Source: an uncultured Acidimicrobiales bacterium
GTDB lineage: Bacteria; Actinomycetota; Acidimicrobiia; Acidimicrobiales; SHLQ01
DNA length: 36,987 nucleotides
NCBI GenBank assembly: GCA_938023735.1
Contig: CALJDK010000047.1
Location: forward strand, 1 to 36,987
Reading direction: 5' to 3'
This document shows positions 7,385 through 15,007 of the stretch, one piece after another. The stretch's first letter is position 1. Every line of letters starts with the position of its first letter. The notes under the pieces are model-generated. The model saw only the letters and a list, made by a program, of their open reading frames with translations, did not search any database and was not told where the DNA came from. Both the position numbers and the translations under genes were made by a program.

Positions 7385-7503
7385 CTCCGTCGGTTGAGCC
7401 GCACAATATGCAACAACAAGCCAGCGGAGACGCCGGTGGAGCCAAGTACCGATGCGACGCCCAACAAATGCAGCACATCGTGGTGGGCAAGCAACAGGGT
7501 CAC
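7381..7503 (-). CDS. 40-aa small hydrophobic protein between moxR/coxD and coxE
   Basis: The 116-nt gap between moxR and coxE holds an intact 41-codon frame. It runs from GTG at 7503-7501, which overlaps the moxR stop as GTGA, to TGA at 7383-7381, which overlaps the coxE start as ATGA. The product begins MTLLLAHHDVLHLLGVASVL and continues with a hydrophobic segment to about residue 34, ending in LNRRR. That fits one TM helix with an Arg-rich cytoplasmic tail. Stop and start overlaps on both sides, the same style as every other junction in this operon, argue that it is translated. I do not recognise a family. It could anchor the CoxD-CoxE chaperone pair at the membrane; this is inference. Confidence 0.65.
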   Translation of the reverse strand: MTLLLAHHDVLHLLGVASVLGSTGVSAGLLLHIVRLNRRR

Positions 7504-8384
7504 GAGGAACTCCCCACGCTCAGGTCTCCTGACGACATTGCAGCCTGAACCGTTGCAAGATCGTCAGGGGTCTTGATAACCGCCATCAGGGTGTCGGAGG
7601 TATCGGCCGGGGTGAGATCGGTGATACCCAAGGCGTGAAGAGCCCCAACCCAATCGATTGCTTCAGCCACGCCCGGGGCCTTGTCGAGATCGAGGCGCCG
7701 CGCATCGTGCACGAAGGCGCTCGCTGCGTTCACGAGAGGTTCGGCGGCGGCGGCCACGTTCCGACGAACAATCTGCGCGGTGCGTTCGACGGTGGGGAAT
7801 TCGATCCAGTGATACAGACATCTTCGCTTCAGTGCGTCATGAAGCTCGCGGCTTCGATTGGACGTGAGAATCACCACCGGTTCGATCACTGCGTGATAGG
7901 TCTTGAGCTCGGGCACCGACACCGATTGCTCGCCGAGAAACTCAAAGAGCAGCGCCTCGAAGTCGTCGTCGGCCCGGTCGATTTCGTCGATAAGCAACAC
8001 CGCTGGCTCTGGACCTGTGTGGCGCAACGCCTTCAGCAGCGGACGCTCGAGAAGAAAGTCCTCGGAGAACAGCTCGGCCTCCGATACCGATTCGGCCGAT
8101 GCCTCGGCCAAACGGATCGACAAAAGCTGGCGGGCGTAGTTCCACTCATAGAGCGCCTCGGCCGGGCCGATCCCCTCGTAGCACTGAAGCCGAAAGAATG
8201 GTCCACCAAGTGCGTCGGCCATGGCCTTCGCTGCCGTGGTCTTACCCACGCCTGGCTCGCCTTCGACCAGCAACGGCTGGCGAATTGACTGCGCCAAGAA
8301 CAGCGCAGTGGCCAAGCCGTCATCGACGAGATAGCCAACGTCGTCCAGGGCCGACGAGAGTTCTGCCCGGTCAGCAAAGCTCAT
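7500..8384 (-). CDS. coxD: MoxR-type AAA+ ATPase, CoxD-like maturation factor
   Basis: 294 residues from ATG 8384. The AAA+ core shows Walker A GEPGVGKT (42-49), Walker B LLIDEIDRAD (130-139), a sensor TSNRSRELHDALKRRC segment and a C-terminal lid. MoxR/CoxD ATPases partner with VWA proteins such as CoxE to remodel CO dehydrogenase during assembly of the Cu/S/Mo centre. A longer frame exists, but the ATG at 8384 overlaps the TGA of the mocA-like gene (ATGA), matching operon style. Its own TGA overlaps the GTG of the small ORF. Context within coxMSL makes the CoxD role likely. Confidence 0.92.
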   Translation of the reverse strand: MSFADRAELSSALDDVGYLVDDGLATALFLAQSIRQPLLVEGEPGVGKTTAAKAMADALGGPFFRLQCYEGIGPAEALYEWNYARQLLSIRLAEASAESVSEAELFSEDFLLERPLLKALRHTGPEPAVLLIDEIDRADDDFEALLFEFLGEQSVSVPELKTYHAVIEPVVILTSNRSRELHDALKRRCLYHWIEFPTVERTAQIVRRNVAAAAEPLVNAASAFVHDARRLDLDKAPGVAEAIDWVGALHALGITDLTPADTSDTLMAVIKTPDDLATVQAAMSSGDLSVGSSS

Positions 8385-8968
8385 CGAGTACCAGCCAATA
8401 GCCGCTCGTAGTCGTCCCACGTATCCACATCGATGGGCACATCACCGCTCATCGGAACCTCGTGCACCGGGTGCTTGCCCGATTCGAGCAACTTCCACAC
8501 CGCTTTATCGCCCTGAAGGTCGCTGACGTCGGCAAACGCATCGCGCCCGAACCAGAAGGGATGACCACGCCCATCGTCGTACTGACACACCGATACCGGG
8601 TGTCCGGCAGAGGAAGCCGCAAACTCATCGACCATCGCCGCAGTTACGCCAGGTTGGTCGCCCAACAACAGCGTGAATCCTTCCGACTCTGGGCTGATGG
8701 CATCAAGCCCAGAAACGATCGATGACGAACAACCCGTGGTGAAGTGCACGTTCTCGACGACGTCGGCAGAACCGAAATCGATACTGGTGCGTACCTCGGG
8801 GGCCGCGCCGCCGATTGCCACGATCACCTGACTCGCCGACGACGCAAGCGCCGTATCTACCGCCCGCTGCAACAGCGGCCTGCCCTTGTACTCGAGAAGT
8901 TGCTTCGGCTGCCCAAGCCGCCGTGACGCTCCAGCCCCAAGAACCAGCGCAGTAAAAACTGGGCTCAC
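8381..8968 (-). CDS. MocA-like molybdenum cofactor cytidylyltransferase / NTP transferase
   Basis: 195 residues starting at GTG 8968, which overlaps the upstream TGA (GTGA). The N-terminus has the nucleotidyltransferase signature LVLGAGASRRLGQPKQLL. A LLLGDQPGV motif holds the metal-binding Asp, and a GRGHPFWF segment follows. MocA attaches CMP to molybdopterin to make MCD, the cofactor form used by xanthine oxidase-family enzymes including CO dehydrogenase. Its place between an XdhC-type gene and the MoxR gene in the cox operon fits this. The frame remains open upstream, but that part overlaps the XdhC coding region and lacks homology. MobA or an uncharacterised NTP transferase is the alternative. 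Confidence 0.88.
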   Translation of the reverse strand: MSPVFTALVLGAGASRRLGQPKQLLEYKGRPLLQRAVDTALASSASQVIVAIGGAAPEVRTSIDFGSADVVENVHFTTGCSSSIVSGLDAISPESEGFTLLLGDQPGVTAAMVDEFAASSAGHPVSVCQYDDGRGHPFWFGRDAFADVSDLQGDKAVWKLLESGKHPVHEVPMSGDVPIDVDTWDDYERLLAGTR

Positions 8969-9855
8969 GGGGCGTTCACGTCCTCGGCATGCCGGGCCCG
9001 ACATCCGGGGTTGCAGAACCAGTGGTCGACACCGTCCACCAAAAGGTGCGGCGTATCGTGCTGCACAACCACCGACATCCCACACACCGGGTCGATCGCC
9101 ACCTCGGGCCGCTCGATGAGAACTTCAGAAGGACGCAAGTTGCCCGATCGCAGCTCGCGGACCAGCTCGGCCAGAATCGAGATCGCGATCTCTTCGGCAG
9201 TCTTGGCCCCGATGTCGATGCCGATAGGGCTTCGAACCCGGCTTCGTTCGTCGGTGGTGAGATCGAGCGAGTCGAGCACGGCCGCACCACGCTTGCGGCT
9301 GGCCACCAGACCAATGAACTCCACACCAGCATCGAGCGCGGCCCGCACGCTCTCCTCCTCATTGCGTCCGTGACTCGAGATCACGACAGCGCTTGCTCCT
9401 AACGTGTCGGGCGTGTCGCCACGCGACACCGCAAAGCCAAGGGGCTCGGCAAACGAGGCGATGGCCTGCGCGATAGGGGTGCTCCCGACCAGGGCAAGAC
9501 GAGGAGCAGGCAACTTGGGATCCAAAAAGAGCTCGATCGCCCCGCCCGACAGGCACGGATTGACAACGGTGACGGCGCCGTCGGTATCGGGGAAGCCGTC
9601 GCCGTCTTCGGGAAGAATCCGCAACAGCACCGGCTCGCCCGACTCCAACAGTGGCACCGCCGCAACCTTCACCGAACCCTCGGCACAGATGCCGCCGATG
9701 AATCCCTCGATGGATCCATCGGCGAACACCACGGCCGCATCGCCCGGCCGTGCCGATGTTGGACACTGGGCGCGCACCACGGTGACGTGCACGAAGGGGG
9801 TACCTTCGCTGATCAACTCGGCAACCCGACCGGCAAGTCGGCTCTGCATCGACAC
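8965..9855 (-). CDS. XdhC/CoxI-family molybdoenzyme maturation protein with C-terminal YHS domain
   Basis: 296 residues. The XdhC N-domain has FADGSIEGFIGGICAEG (about 45-61) and NPCLSGGAIELF. The Rossmann-like C-domain has LALVGSTPIAQAIA (120-133), SSHGRNEEES and RSPIGIDIGAKTAEEIAISI. XdhC proteins deliver the sulfurated Mo cofactor to xanthine dehydrogenase-type enzymes. Residues about 250-290 add a YHS/TRASH-like metal-binding module (AIDPVCGM, then WFCNPGCRARH; Cys 258, 281, 285). This fusion is unusual and could sense or deliver a metal; given the Cu-Mo centre of CO dehydrogenase, copper is an obvious candidate (inference). The start is GTG 9855 behind AAGGA, with an ATG at 9849 as alternative. 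Confidence 0.88.
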   Translation of the reverse strand: MSMQSRLAGRVAELISEGTPFVHVTVVRAQCPTSARPGDAAVVFADGSIEGFIGGICAEGSVKVAAVPLLESGEPVLLRILPEDGDGFPDTDGAVTVVNPCLSGGAIELFLDPKLPAPRLALVGSTPIAQAIASFAEPLGFAVSRGDTPDTLGASAVVISSHGRNEEESVRAALDAGVEFIGLVASRKRGAAVLDSLDLTTDERSRVRSPIGIDIGAKTAEEIAISILAELVRELRSGNLRPSEVLIERPEVAIDPVCGMSVVVQHDTPHLLVDGVDHWFCNPGCRARHAEDVNAP

Positions 9856-9870
9856 TTGTGCTTGTTCCTT

Positions 9871-9930
9871 GCTTGTCGGACGGCTGTTTGTCGTACCGCT
9901 GATTGTCGTACCGCTGTTTGTCGTACCGCT
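9871..9930. repeat. four 15-bp tandem units between coxL and the xdhC/YHS gene
   Basis: Units start at 9871, 9886, 9901 and 9916 on the plus strand, with consensus GTTTGTCGTACCGCT; the first unit is the most diverged. They fill nearly the whole 75-nt gap after the coxL stop, leaving the AAGGA of the downstream gene outside. The 15-bp period keeps one minus-strand frame open as repeated Arg-Tyr-Asp-Lys/Asn-Gln, but no start supports translation. Confidence 0.85.
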
Positions 9931-12312
9931 CTAGATCGGCGGCGTGTGATTTCCCTGCATGGTCTCCCACACCCTCGACGGGGTGAGAGGCATATCAGCA
10001 TGGCGGATGCCATAGGGCTTTAACGCATCGACGATGGCGTTGACCACCGCCGGCGGTGAACCAACCGTTGCCGACTCGCCGATTCCCTTTGCTCCGATCG
10101 GGTGATGCGGCGAAGGGGTGACCGTATGGCCGGTCTCCCAATCGGGCGTCTCCAGCGCGGTTGGAATGAGGTAATCCATAAGCGAACCGCCAAGACAGTT
10201 GCCGTCTTCGTCGAAGGCAATCATCTCCATCATCGCCATGCCCACACCGTCGGCGAGACCACCGTGTACCTGGCCCTCGATGATCATTGGGTTGATCTGC
10301 GTGCCGCAATCGTCGACTGCGATAAACCGTCGCACCTTCACCACCGCGGTACCTGGGTCGATATCGACCACACAGATATAGGCACCAAACGGGTAAGTGA
10401 GGTTCTCGGGGTTGTAGCAGATCTGCGCTTCGAGGCCGCCCTCGATGCCATCGGGTAGATCGCCAGCACCATGGGCCTTCATGGCGATGTCTTGAATCGT
10501 GACCGACTTCGACGGATCGCCCTTCACGCTGAAGGAACCCTTGTTCCACTCGAGGTCGGCCACCGATACTTCAAGCATTCCTGAAGCAATGATCTGCGCT
10601 TTGTCGCGAACCTTTCGCGTCACCAAGGCGGCAGCGGCGCCAGACACCGGGGTCGACCGGCTTCCATAGGTGCCAAGACCAAACGGCGTGTTGTCGGTGT
10701 CGCCGTGAATGACTTCGATGTCCTCGGGCGGAATACCGATCTCCTCGGCGACGATCTGGGCAAACGTGGTCTCGTGACCCTGACCCTGAGTCTTCACCGA
10801 CAAGCGCACTACTGCCTTACCGGTGGGATGAATACGCAGCTCGCAACCATCGGCCATACCGAGACCGAGGATGTCCATATCCTTTCGTGGACCAGCGCCG
10901 ACCGCTTCGGTGAAGAAGGAGATGCCGATTCCCATCAGCTCACCCTTCTCACGCTTCTCGGCCTGCTCACGGCGAAGCTCGTCGTAGCCGGCCATTTCCA
11001 TGGCCTTGCGCATCGCAGGCTCGTAATCGCCCGAGTCGTACACCCAACCCGTCTTGCTTTCGTACGGGAACTGGTCGGGCTGGATGAAGTTCTTCAACCG
11101 AAGTTCGGCGGAGTCCATGCCCAGCTCGTACGCCAGACAATCGACGATGCGCTCGACCAGATACACCGCCTCGGTGATACGGAACGAACACGCATACGCA
11201 ACACCGCCCGGTGCCTTGTTGGTGTACACCGCCTGCATCTTGCAGTACGCGGCTTCAAGGTCGTAGCTACCGGTGAACACCCCGAAGAACCCGGCCGGGT
11301 ACTTGGTGGGTGCAGCCACACCGTTGAACGCGCCGTGGTCGGCCAGCACGTTGGTTCGGATGGCCAGGATCTTGCCTTCCTTGGTGGCCGCGATCTCGCC
11401 TTCCATCACGTAGTCGCGGGCAAAGCCGGTGCTCACCAGGTTCTCGGTGCGGTCCTCCATCCACTTGACCGGCTTGCCGATAACAAGCGACGCGACGATG
11501 GCGCACACGTACCCGGGATAGATCGGTACCTTGTTGCCGAAACCGCCACCGATGTCGGGGGCGATAACCCGGATCTTGTGCTCGGGAAGGCCGGCCACCA
11601 ACGCATAGACCGTGCGATGCGCGTGCGGTGCCTGGGTAGTACTCCACAGCGTGAGCTGACCCGAGACCCGCTCGACGTCGGCCACGCAGCCACAGGTTTC
11701 CATCGGCGCCGGGTGGACACGCGGGTAGATGATCTCTTCCTTCACTACCACGTCGGCCGAGTCGAACACCGCCTGAGTGGCTGCCTCGTCGCCGGTCTCC
11801 CAATCGAAGATGTGGTTGTCGGCCTTGCCTTCGAGATCGTCGCGGATAACCGGCGAGTCGGCATCCATTGCTTTCCGGACATCGATGACCGGGTCGACCC
11901 ATTCGTAATCGACCTCGATGAGTTCGAGCGCATCACGGGCCGAGTAGCGATCCTCGGCCACAACGAAAGCGACCTCTTGATGTTGGAAGCGGACCTTGTC
12001 GGTTGCCAGCACTGCCTGCACATCGTTGGACAGCGTGGGCATCCAAGCCAGACCCTGCGCGGCCAGATCCTCGCCGGTGATGACAGCCACCACTTTCGGG
12101 TGAGCCTCGGCCGCCGACTTATCGATGCTGTTGATTTTGGCGTGAGCCATCGGCGACCTCAGGATCGCCAAGTGCAGCATGCCTGGTAACTGGATGTCGT
12201 CGACAAAGTTGCCCATGCCTCGAATAAGGCGGGGATCTTCTTTTCGAAGAAGGTTGCCGAACCCAATCGGCCGTTCTTCGGTTTCTTCTGGGGCTGGTTC
12301 GGTTGTTGTCAT
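9931..12312 (-). CDS. coxL: aerobic CO dehydrogenase large subunit, form I, Mo-Cu active site
   Basis: 793 residues from ATG 12312. It carries the form I signature AYACSFR at 372-378, whose Cys375 corresponds to the Cys binding copper in the CuSMo(=O)OH centre. Cofactor-contact motifs include GGGFGNK (255-261), the QGQGHET segment and KGIGESATVG with the catalytic Glu near 746. Form II enzymes have AYRGAGR instead, so this is predicted to be a true CO oxidase. It works with CoxM (FAD) and CoxS (2Fe-2S) as a dimer of heterotrimers. The ATG overlaps the coxS TGA (ATGA). The gene order M-S-L is also the form I order. Confidence 0.97.
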   Translation of the reverse strand: MTTTEPAPEETEERPIGFGNLLRKEDPRLIRGMGNFVDDIQLPGMLHLAILRSPMAHAKINSIDKSAAEAHPKVVAVITGEDLAAQGLAWMPTLSNDVQAVLATDKVRFQHQEVAFVVAEDRYSARDALELIEVDYEWVDPVIDVRKAMDADSPVIRDDLEGKADNHIFDWETGDEAATQAVFDSADVVVKEEIIYPRVHPAPMETCGCVADVERVSGQLTLWSTTQAPHAHRTVYALVAGLPEHKIRVIAPDIGGGFGNKVPIYPGYVCAIVASLVIGKPVKWMEDRTENLVSTGFARDYVMEGEIAATKEGKILAIRTNVLADHGAFNGVAAPTKYPAGFFGVFTGSYDLEAAYCKMQAVYTNKAPGGVAYACSFRITEAVYLVERIVDCLAYELGMDSAELRLKNFIQPDQFPYESKTGWVYDSGDYEPAMRKAMEMAGYDELRREQAEKREKGELMGIGISFFTEAVGAGPRKDMDILGLGMADGCELRIHPTGKAVVRLSVKTQGQGHETTFAQIVAEEIGIPPEDIEVIHGDTDNTPFGLGTYGSRSTPVSGAAAALVTRKVRDKAQIIASGMLEVSVADLEWNKGSFSVKGDPSKSVTIQDIAMKAHGAGDLPDGIEGGLEAQICYNPENLTYPFGAYICVVDIDPGTAVVKVRRFIAVDDCGTQINPMIIEGQVHGGLADGVGMAMMEMIAFDEDGNCLGGSLMDYLIPTALETPDWETGHTVTPSPHHPIGAKGIGESATVGSPPAVVNAIVDALKPYGIRHADMPLTPSRVWETMQGNHTPPI

Positions 12313-12794
12313 GATGCGCTCCCGATCGAAACGGCGGATTCGTGGTTTGCGGCCCATTGGATGGATCGCACGATGGTTGAGTAGCCGGTGCACCGGCAGA
12401 TTTGTCCGGAGATTGCTTCGCGGATTACCTCTTCGGACGGGTTGGGGTTTTTGTCGAGCAACGCTCGGGCGGTGAGCATCATGCCGGGCGTGCAGAAGCC
12501 ACACTGCAGGCCGTGGCACTGCATGAATCCTTCCTGCACCGGGTCGAGCACGTTGTCGACCTCGAGCCCTTCGACGGTGGTTACCTCGTGCCCGCCAGTC
12601 ATTGCGGCCAACGTGGTGCACGACTTGGTGGGCTCACCATCAACCAGAACCACACACGTACCGCAGTTGCTGGTATCGCAGCCCCAGTGCGTGCCGGTAA
12701 GACCAAGCTGGTCTCGGATGAAGTGCACGAGCAGGTGACGGGGCTCGATCTCCTCACTCACCTCTTTGCCATTGACGGTCATATTTACCTGCAT
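12309..12794 (-). CDS. coxS: aerobic CO dehydrogenase small subunit, 2x[2Fe-2S]
   Basis: 161 residues with the two-cluster small subunit arrangement. The ferredoxin-type N-domain has C39, C44, C47 and C59 (GCDTSNCGTC, then KSC). The all-helical C-domain has CGFC (98-101) and CRC (133-135). It relays electrons from the Mo-Cu centre in CoxL to FAD in CoxM. It starts 2 nt after the coxM stop and overlaps the coxL ATG by 4 nt, so the three subunits are co-translated. All eight cluster ligands are present and the length is normal for the family. Confidence 0.96.
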   Translation of the reverse strand: MQVNMTVNGKEVSEEIEPRHLLVHFIRDQLGLTGTHWGCDTSNCGTCVVLVDGEPTKSCTTLAAMTGGHEVTTVEGLEVDNVLDPVQEGFMQCHGLQCGFCTPGMMLTARALLDKNPNPSEEVIREAISGQICRCTGYSTIVRSIQWAANHESAVSIGSAS

Positions 12795-12796
12795 GA

Positions 12797-13672
12797 TCAG
12801 GCCTCCTGTCCGGTTGCGCGAGCCACCGAGCGGCGAAGTGCCCGCTTTGTGAGCTCCATTGCGAGATGGGTCTTGTACTCAGCGGAACCGCGCTGATCGG
12901 TTTGGGGACTGCAGTTCGCAGCGGCAATATCGCCAGCCTGCTGGTACAGCTCCTCTGACGGCGTGGCACCGCGGAGAACATCTGAAACTGGTCCGATGCC
13001 CGTGGTGTTGGCGCCGACCGCAGCAAGGCCAACGCGGCCTTCGGCGATCGTGCCGCCATCCATCCACACTGCGGCGCCGGCGGACACGACTGCCCAGTCG
13101 CCGGCTCGACGCTCGACCTTCTCATAGGCCGAACTGCCATTGGGCTTCAGCGGAATTCGAATCTCGGTGAGCATTTCGGCGTCGCCAACCGCCGTCTCGT
13201 AGGGACCGACATGGAAGTCGTGCATCGAGACCACCCGCTCGCCGCTCGTCGACTTGATCACACACGACGCATCGAGTGTGGTGCAGACCGCCGATAGGTC
13301 TTCGGACGGGTCGGCCTGGCAGAGCGACCCACCCAGCGTTCCCCGGTTTCGCACCACCGGATCGGCAATAACCTCTTCGGCATCACGGAAGATCGGGAAG
13401 TGCTGCTGCAAGAGATCGGAGTCGAGTAGTTCGCGATGACGGGTCATCGCTCCGATCCGGATCTCGCCCGCTTCCTCGCGAATGTAGAACAGCTCTTCGC
13501 AGTCGTTGATGTCGATCAGATATTCGGGGTTGGCCAATCGAAGTTTCATCATCGGAAGCAGACTGTGTCCGCCGGCGATGAACCGCGCCTCCTCACCTAA
13601 ACGCTCCCGGAGCGATATGGCGTGCTCAACGCTTGTGGCCCGCTCGTACTCGAACGGTGCTGGCACCTGCAT
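12797..13672 (-). CDS. coxM: aerobic CO dehydrogenase medium subunit, FAD-binding
   Basis: 291 residues from ATG 13672, which has AGGGG about 9 nt upstream. An in-frame extension upstream of this start lacks homology. FAD-binding motifs AGGHSLLP (33-40) and RGTLGGSLCQADPSED (110-125) are those of the medium subunit. The protein takes electrons from CoxS and passes them to the respiratory chain. It is the first gene of the operon, divergent from a LysR gene across a 226-nt region with three inverted repeats, so the promoter must lie there. The length is typical for CoxM. Confidence 0.95.
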   Translation of the reverse strand: MQVPAPFEYERATSVEHAISLRERLGEEARFIAGGHSLLPMMKLRLANPEYLIDINDCEELFYIREEAGEIRIGAMTRHRELLDSDLLQQHFPIFRDAEEVIADPVVRNRGTLGGSLCQADPSEDLSAVCTTLDASCVIKSTSGERVVSMHDFHVGPYETAVGDAEMLTEIRIPLKPNGSSAYEKVERRAGDWAVVSAGAAVWMDGGTIAEGRVGLAAVGANTTGIGPVSDVLRGATPSEELYQQAGDIAAANCSPQTDQRGSAEYKTHLAMELTKRALRRSVARATGQEA

Positions 13673-13710
13673 GTGCGTATCCCCTTTTTCTCTACGTCGT
13701 GTCTGGCGGT

Positions 13711-13736
13711 GCGAGCTCACACCCAGGTGGGCTCGC
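13711..13736. promoter_or_regulatory. inverted repeat in the coxM-lysR divergent region
   Basis: GCGAGC (13711-13716) and GCTCGC (13731-13736) form perfect 6-bp arms around an internal CACC-CA-GGTG dyad. The element lies 39-64 nt upstream of the coxM start, close to the expected coxM promoter, so it is a candidate regulator site. Confidence 0.5.
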
Positions 13737-13779
13737 AGAACTCGGCAACGATCTCAAAATCAGCTGCCTTGAGGGTCTA

Positions 13780-13795
13780 CGTGACGATGGTCACG
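13780..13795. promoter_or_regulatory. CGTGAC-N4-GTCACG inverted repeat
   Basis: A perfect 6-bp dyad with a 4-nt spacer lies about midway between coxM and the lysR gene. It is a candidate binding site for the divergent LysR protein or another dimeric regulator. Confidence 0.5.
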
Positions 13796-13807
13796 GCGTC
13801 AATCGCG

Positions 13808-13827
13808 ACTTAAGGGAATGGTTAAGT
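13808..13827. promoter_or_regulatory. ACTTAA-N8-TTAAGT inverted repeat, LysR-box-like
   Basis: Perfect 6-bp arms are separated by 8 nt. The A/T-rich arms and T-N11-A type spacing resemble LysR-family operators. It is 72 nt from the chosen lysR start, a distance common for autoregulatory sites. Confidence 0.5.
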
Positions 13828-13898
13828 TGCTCCGAGATTGGCGTCTAATCCGCTCGCAACGGCTTGCTACCAACGCTCGTTTGGGTCCAAGGTTGGTT

Positions 13899-14852
13899 AT
13901 GACGCCCACGCAACTCACCGCCTACGCGGCAATCGTTCGGCTGGGCTCGGCGAAGAAAGCCGCCGAAGAACTTGGTGTGAGCGAGGCTGCAATCTCTTCA
14001 CACGCCTCGGCGCTACGCAAGGAACTTGACGATCCGCTCTATCAGCGGTCACGGAATGGACTCGCGTTCACTCCGGGTGGGTTGCGGCTTGCCACACGAG
14101 CGGTCGAACTTCTGGGTCTGCAGAATCAAACCCGCGAAGAGGTGCTTGCGGCGGGCAACGGTCGTCGCATCCTTCGCCTCGCCTCCACCAGTCTCTTTGC
14201 CGAATACGCAGCGCCCGGACTCATCGAACTGTTCTCTCATCGAGCCGATGACCTTCAGGTGGAACTCAGCGAACATGTGAGTGATCGACTCCCGGCGCTG
14301 CTCAGCACCCGCCAAGCCGACGTCGTCGTTGGACCAAAGCAGAGCCAGACCGACGAGGGGTTCCGTTCTCGCGACGTCTTGAAGTACCAGCTCATTCTGG
14401 TTGTTGCTGCGGCCTCGAAACTTAGCTCGATCAGCAAGCCCAGCGAGGTGGGATCGCGGCCTTGGTTGCTCGGCCCGTCCGCCATCGAACCTCGCGGGGC
14501 GACGGCTCAGCTCCTCAAACGGTTTGCGGTTCCCGATGCCAACCAGCGAGTGTTTCAAAGCCACGCCGCTGCCATTGCCGAAGCACATTCAGGTTCGGGC
14601 ATTGCGGTGGTCCCCGAGTTCAAGGTTCTCGACGACCTGAACGACGGCAAGCTGATGCGAGTGAAGGTCCCCGGTGCGGCCGCAACGAATATATGGACCG
14701 CCACCACACTTCTACCCACCCAGACGTCGGCGGTCGGGAGCGAGCTGATGCGCTTCATCACCACACCCCGGGCAACCCAAGCCATGCTCACCGGGTCGGG
14801 CGCCAACATCAACCACTTCCGGCCAGCGGTACACGTAACCCTCTGGAGTTAA
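13899..14852 (+). CDS. LysR-family transcriptional regulator, candidate cox operon regulator
   Basis: 317 residues from ATG 13899, which has AAGG 8 nt upstream. A longer frame back to 13818 lacks homology at its N-terminus and would cover a dyad. The N-terminal winged helix-turn-helix (about 2-62) reads LTAYAAIVRLGSAKKAAEEL then SEAAISSHASALRKEL, ending FTPGGLRL as in LysR proteins. A periplasmic-binding-like effector domain follows (about 90-300) with FSHRADDLQVELSEH and GSGIAVVPEF. It is divergent from coxM and is presumed to control CO dehydrogenase. The effector is unknown. It is followed by hairpin repeat copy 2. Confidence 0.88.
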   Translation: MTPTQLTAYAAIVRLGSAKKAAEELGVSEAAISSHASALRKELDDPLYQRSRNGLAFTPGGLRLATRAVELLGLQNQTREEVLAAGNGRRILRLASTSLFAEYAAPGLIELFSHRADDLQVELSEHVSDRLPALLSTRQADVVVGPKQSQTDEGFRSRDVLKYQLILVVAAASKLSSISKPSEVGSRPWLLGPSAIEPRGATAQLLKRFAVPDANQRVFQSHAAAIAEAHSGSGIAVVPEFKVLDDLNDGKLMRVKVPGAAATNIWTATTLLPTQTSAVGSELMRFITTPRATQAMLTGSGANINHFRPAVHVTLWS

Positions 14853-14884
14853 CCGCAACCTCCCCGAACCAGTAAGGGGTAACG

Positions 14885-14941
14885 CCCCAACCGGTACCGG
14901 ATCTGGGGGTCCTGCCCCGCGCTAGCGGTACCAGTTCGGGG
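14885..14941. repeat. dispersed hairpin repeat, copy 2 (left of toxin-antitoxin)
   Basis: The left arm is 14885-14899 and the right arm 14926-14941. The 26-nt loop is identical to copy 1. Arm differences are a one-base deletion and one C/A mismatch, which is a G-U wobble in the other strand's RNA. It sits 32 nt after the lysR stop and 66 nt before the antitoxin start. Confidence 0.85.
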
Positions 14942-14944
14942 TTG

Positions 14945-14963
14945 GGTGTCAGACACGAGTGTC
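14945..14963. repeat. 19-nt inverted copy of the GACAC palindrome repeat
   Basis: This stretch is an exact reverse complement of 19 bases inside each 37-bp repeat at 4860-4941 and contains GACACGAGTGTC. It lies immediately after hairpin copy 2 and upstream of the antitoxin promoter. Confidence 0.75.
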
Positions 14964-14977
14964 AGGTTCGAAGCAAT

Positions 14978-15007
14978 GTAGTCACATTAGAAAGCTATAG
15001 TGACTAC
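14978..15007 (+). promoter_or_regulatory. promoter and operator dyad of the toxin-antitoxin operon
   Basis: Perfect 8-bp arms GTAGTCAC (14978-14985) and GTGACTAC (15000-15007) enclose a -10 hexamer TATAGT (14996-15001, 5 of 6 to consensus). The hexamer ends 7 nt before ATG 15008, so the transcript would be leaderless. Antitoxin-toxin complex bound at the dyad would cover the -10 and the start site, the usual autorepression arrangement. No clear -35 is seen. Confidence 0.7.

Noticed and set aside
10705..12189. 494-codon open frame antisense to coxL
   Set aside because: Mirror of a well-conserved coxL sequence. His/Arg/Asp-rich translation without a motif or start signal.
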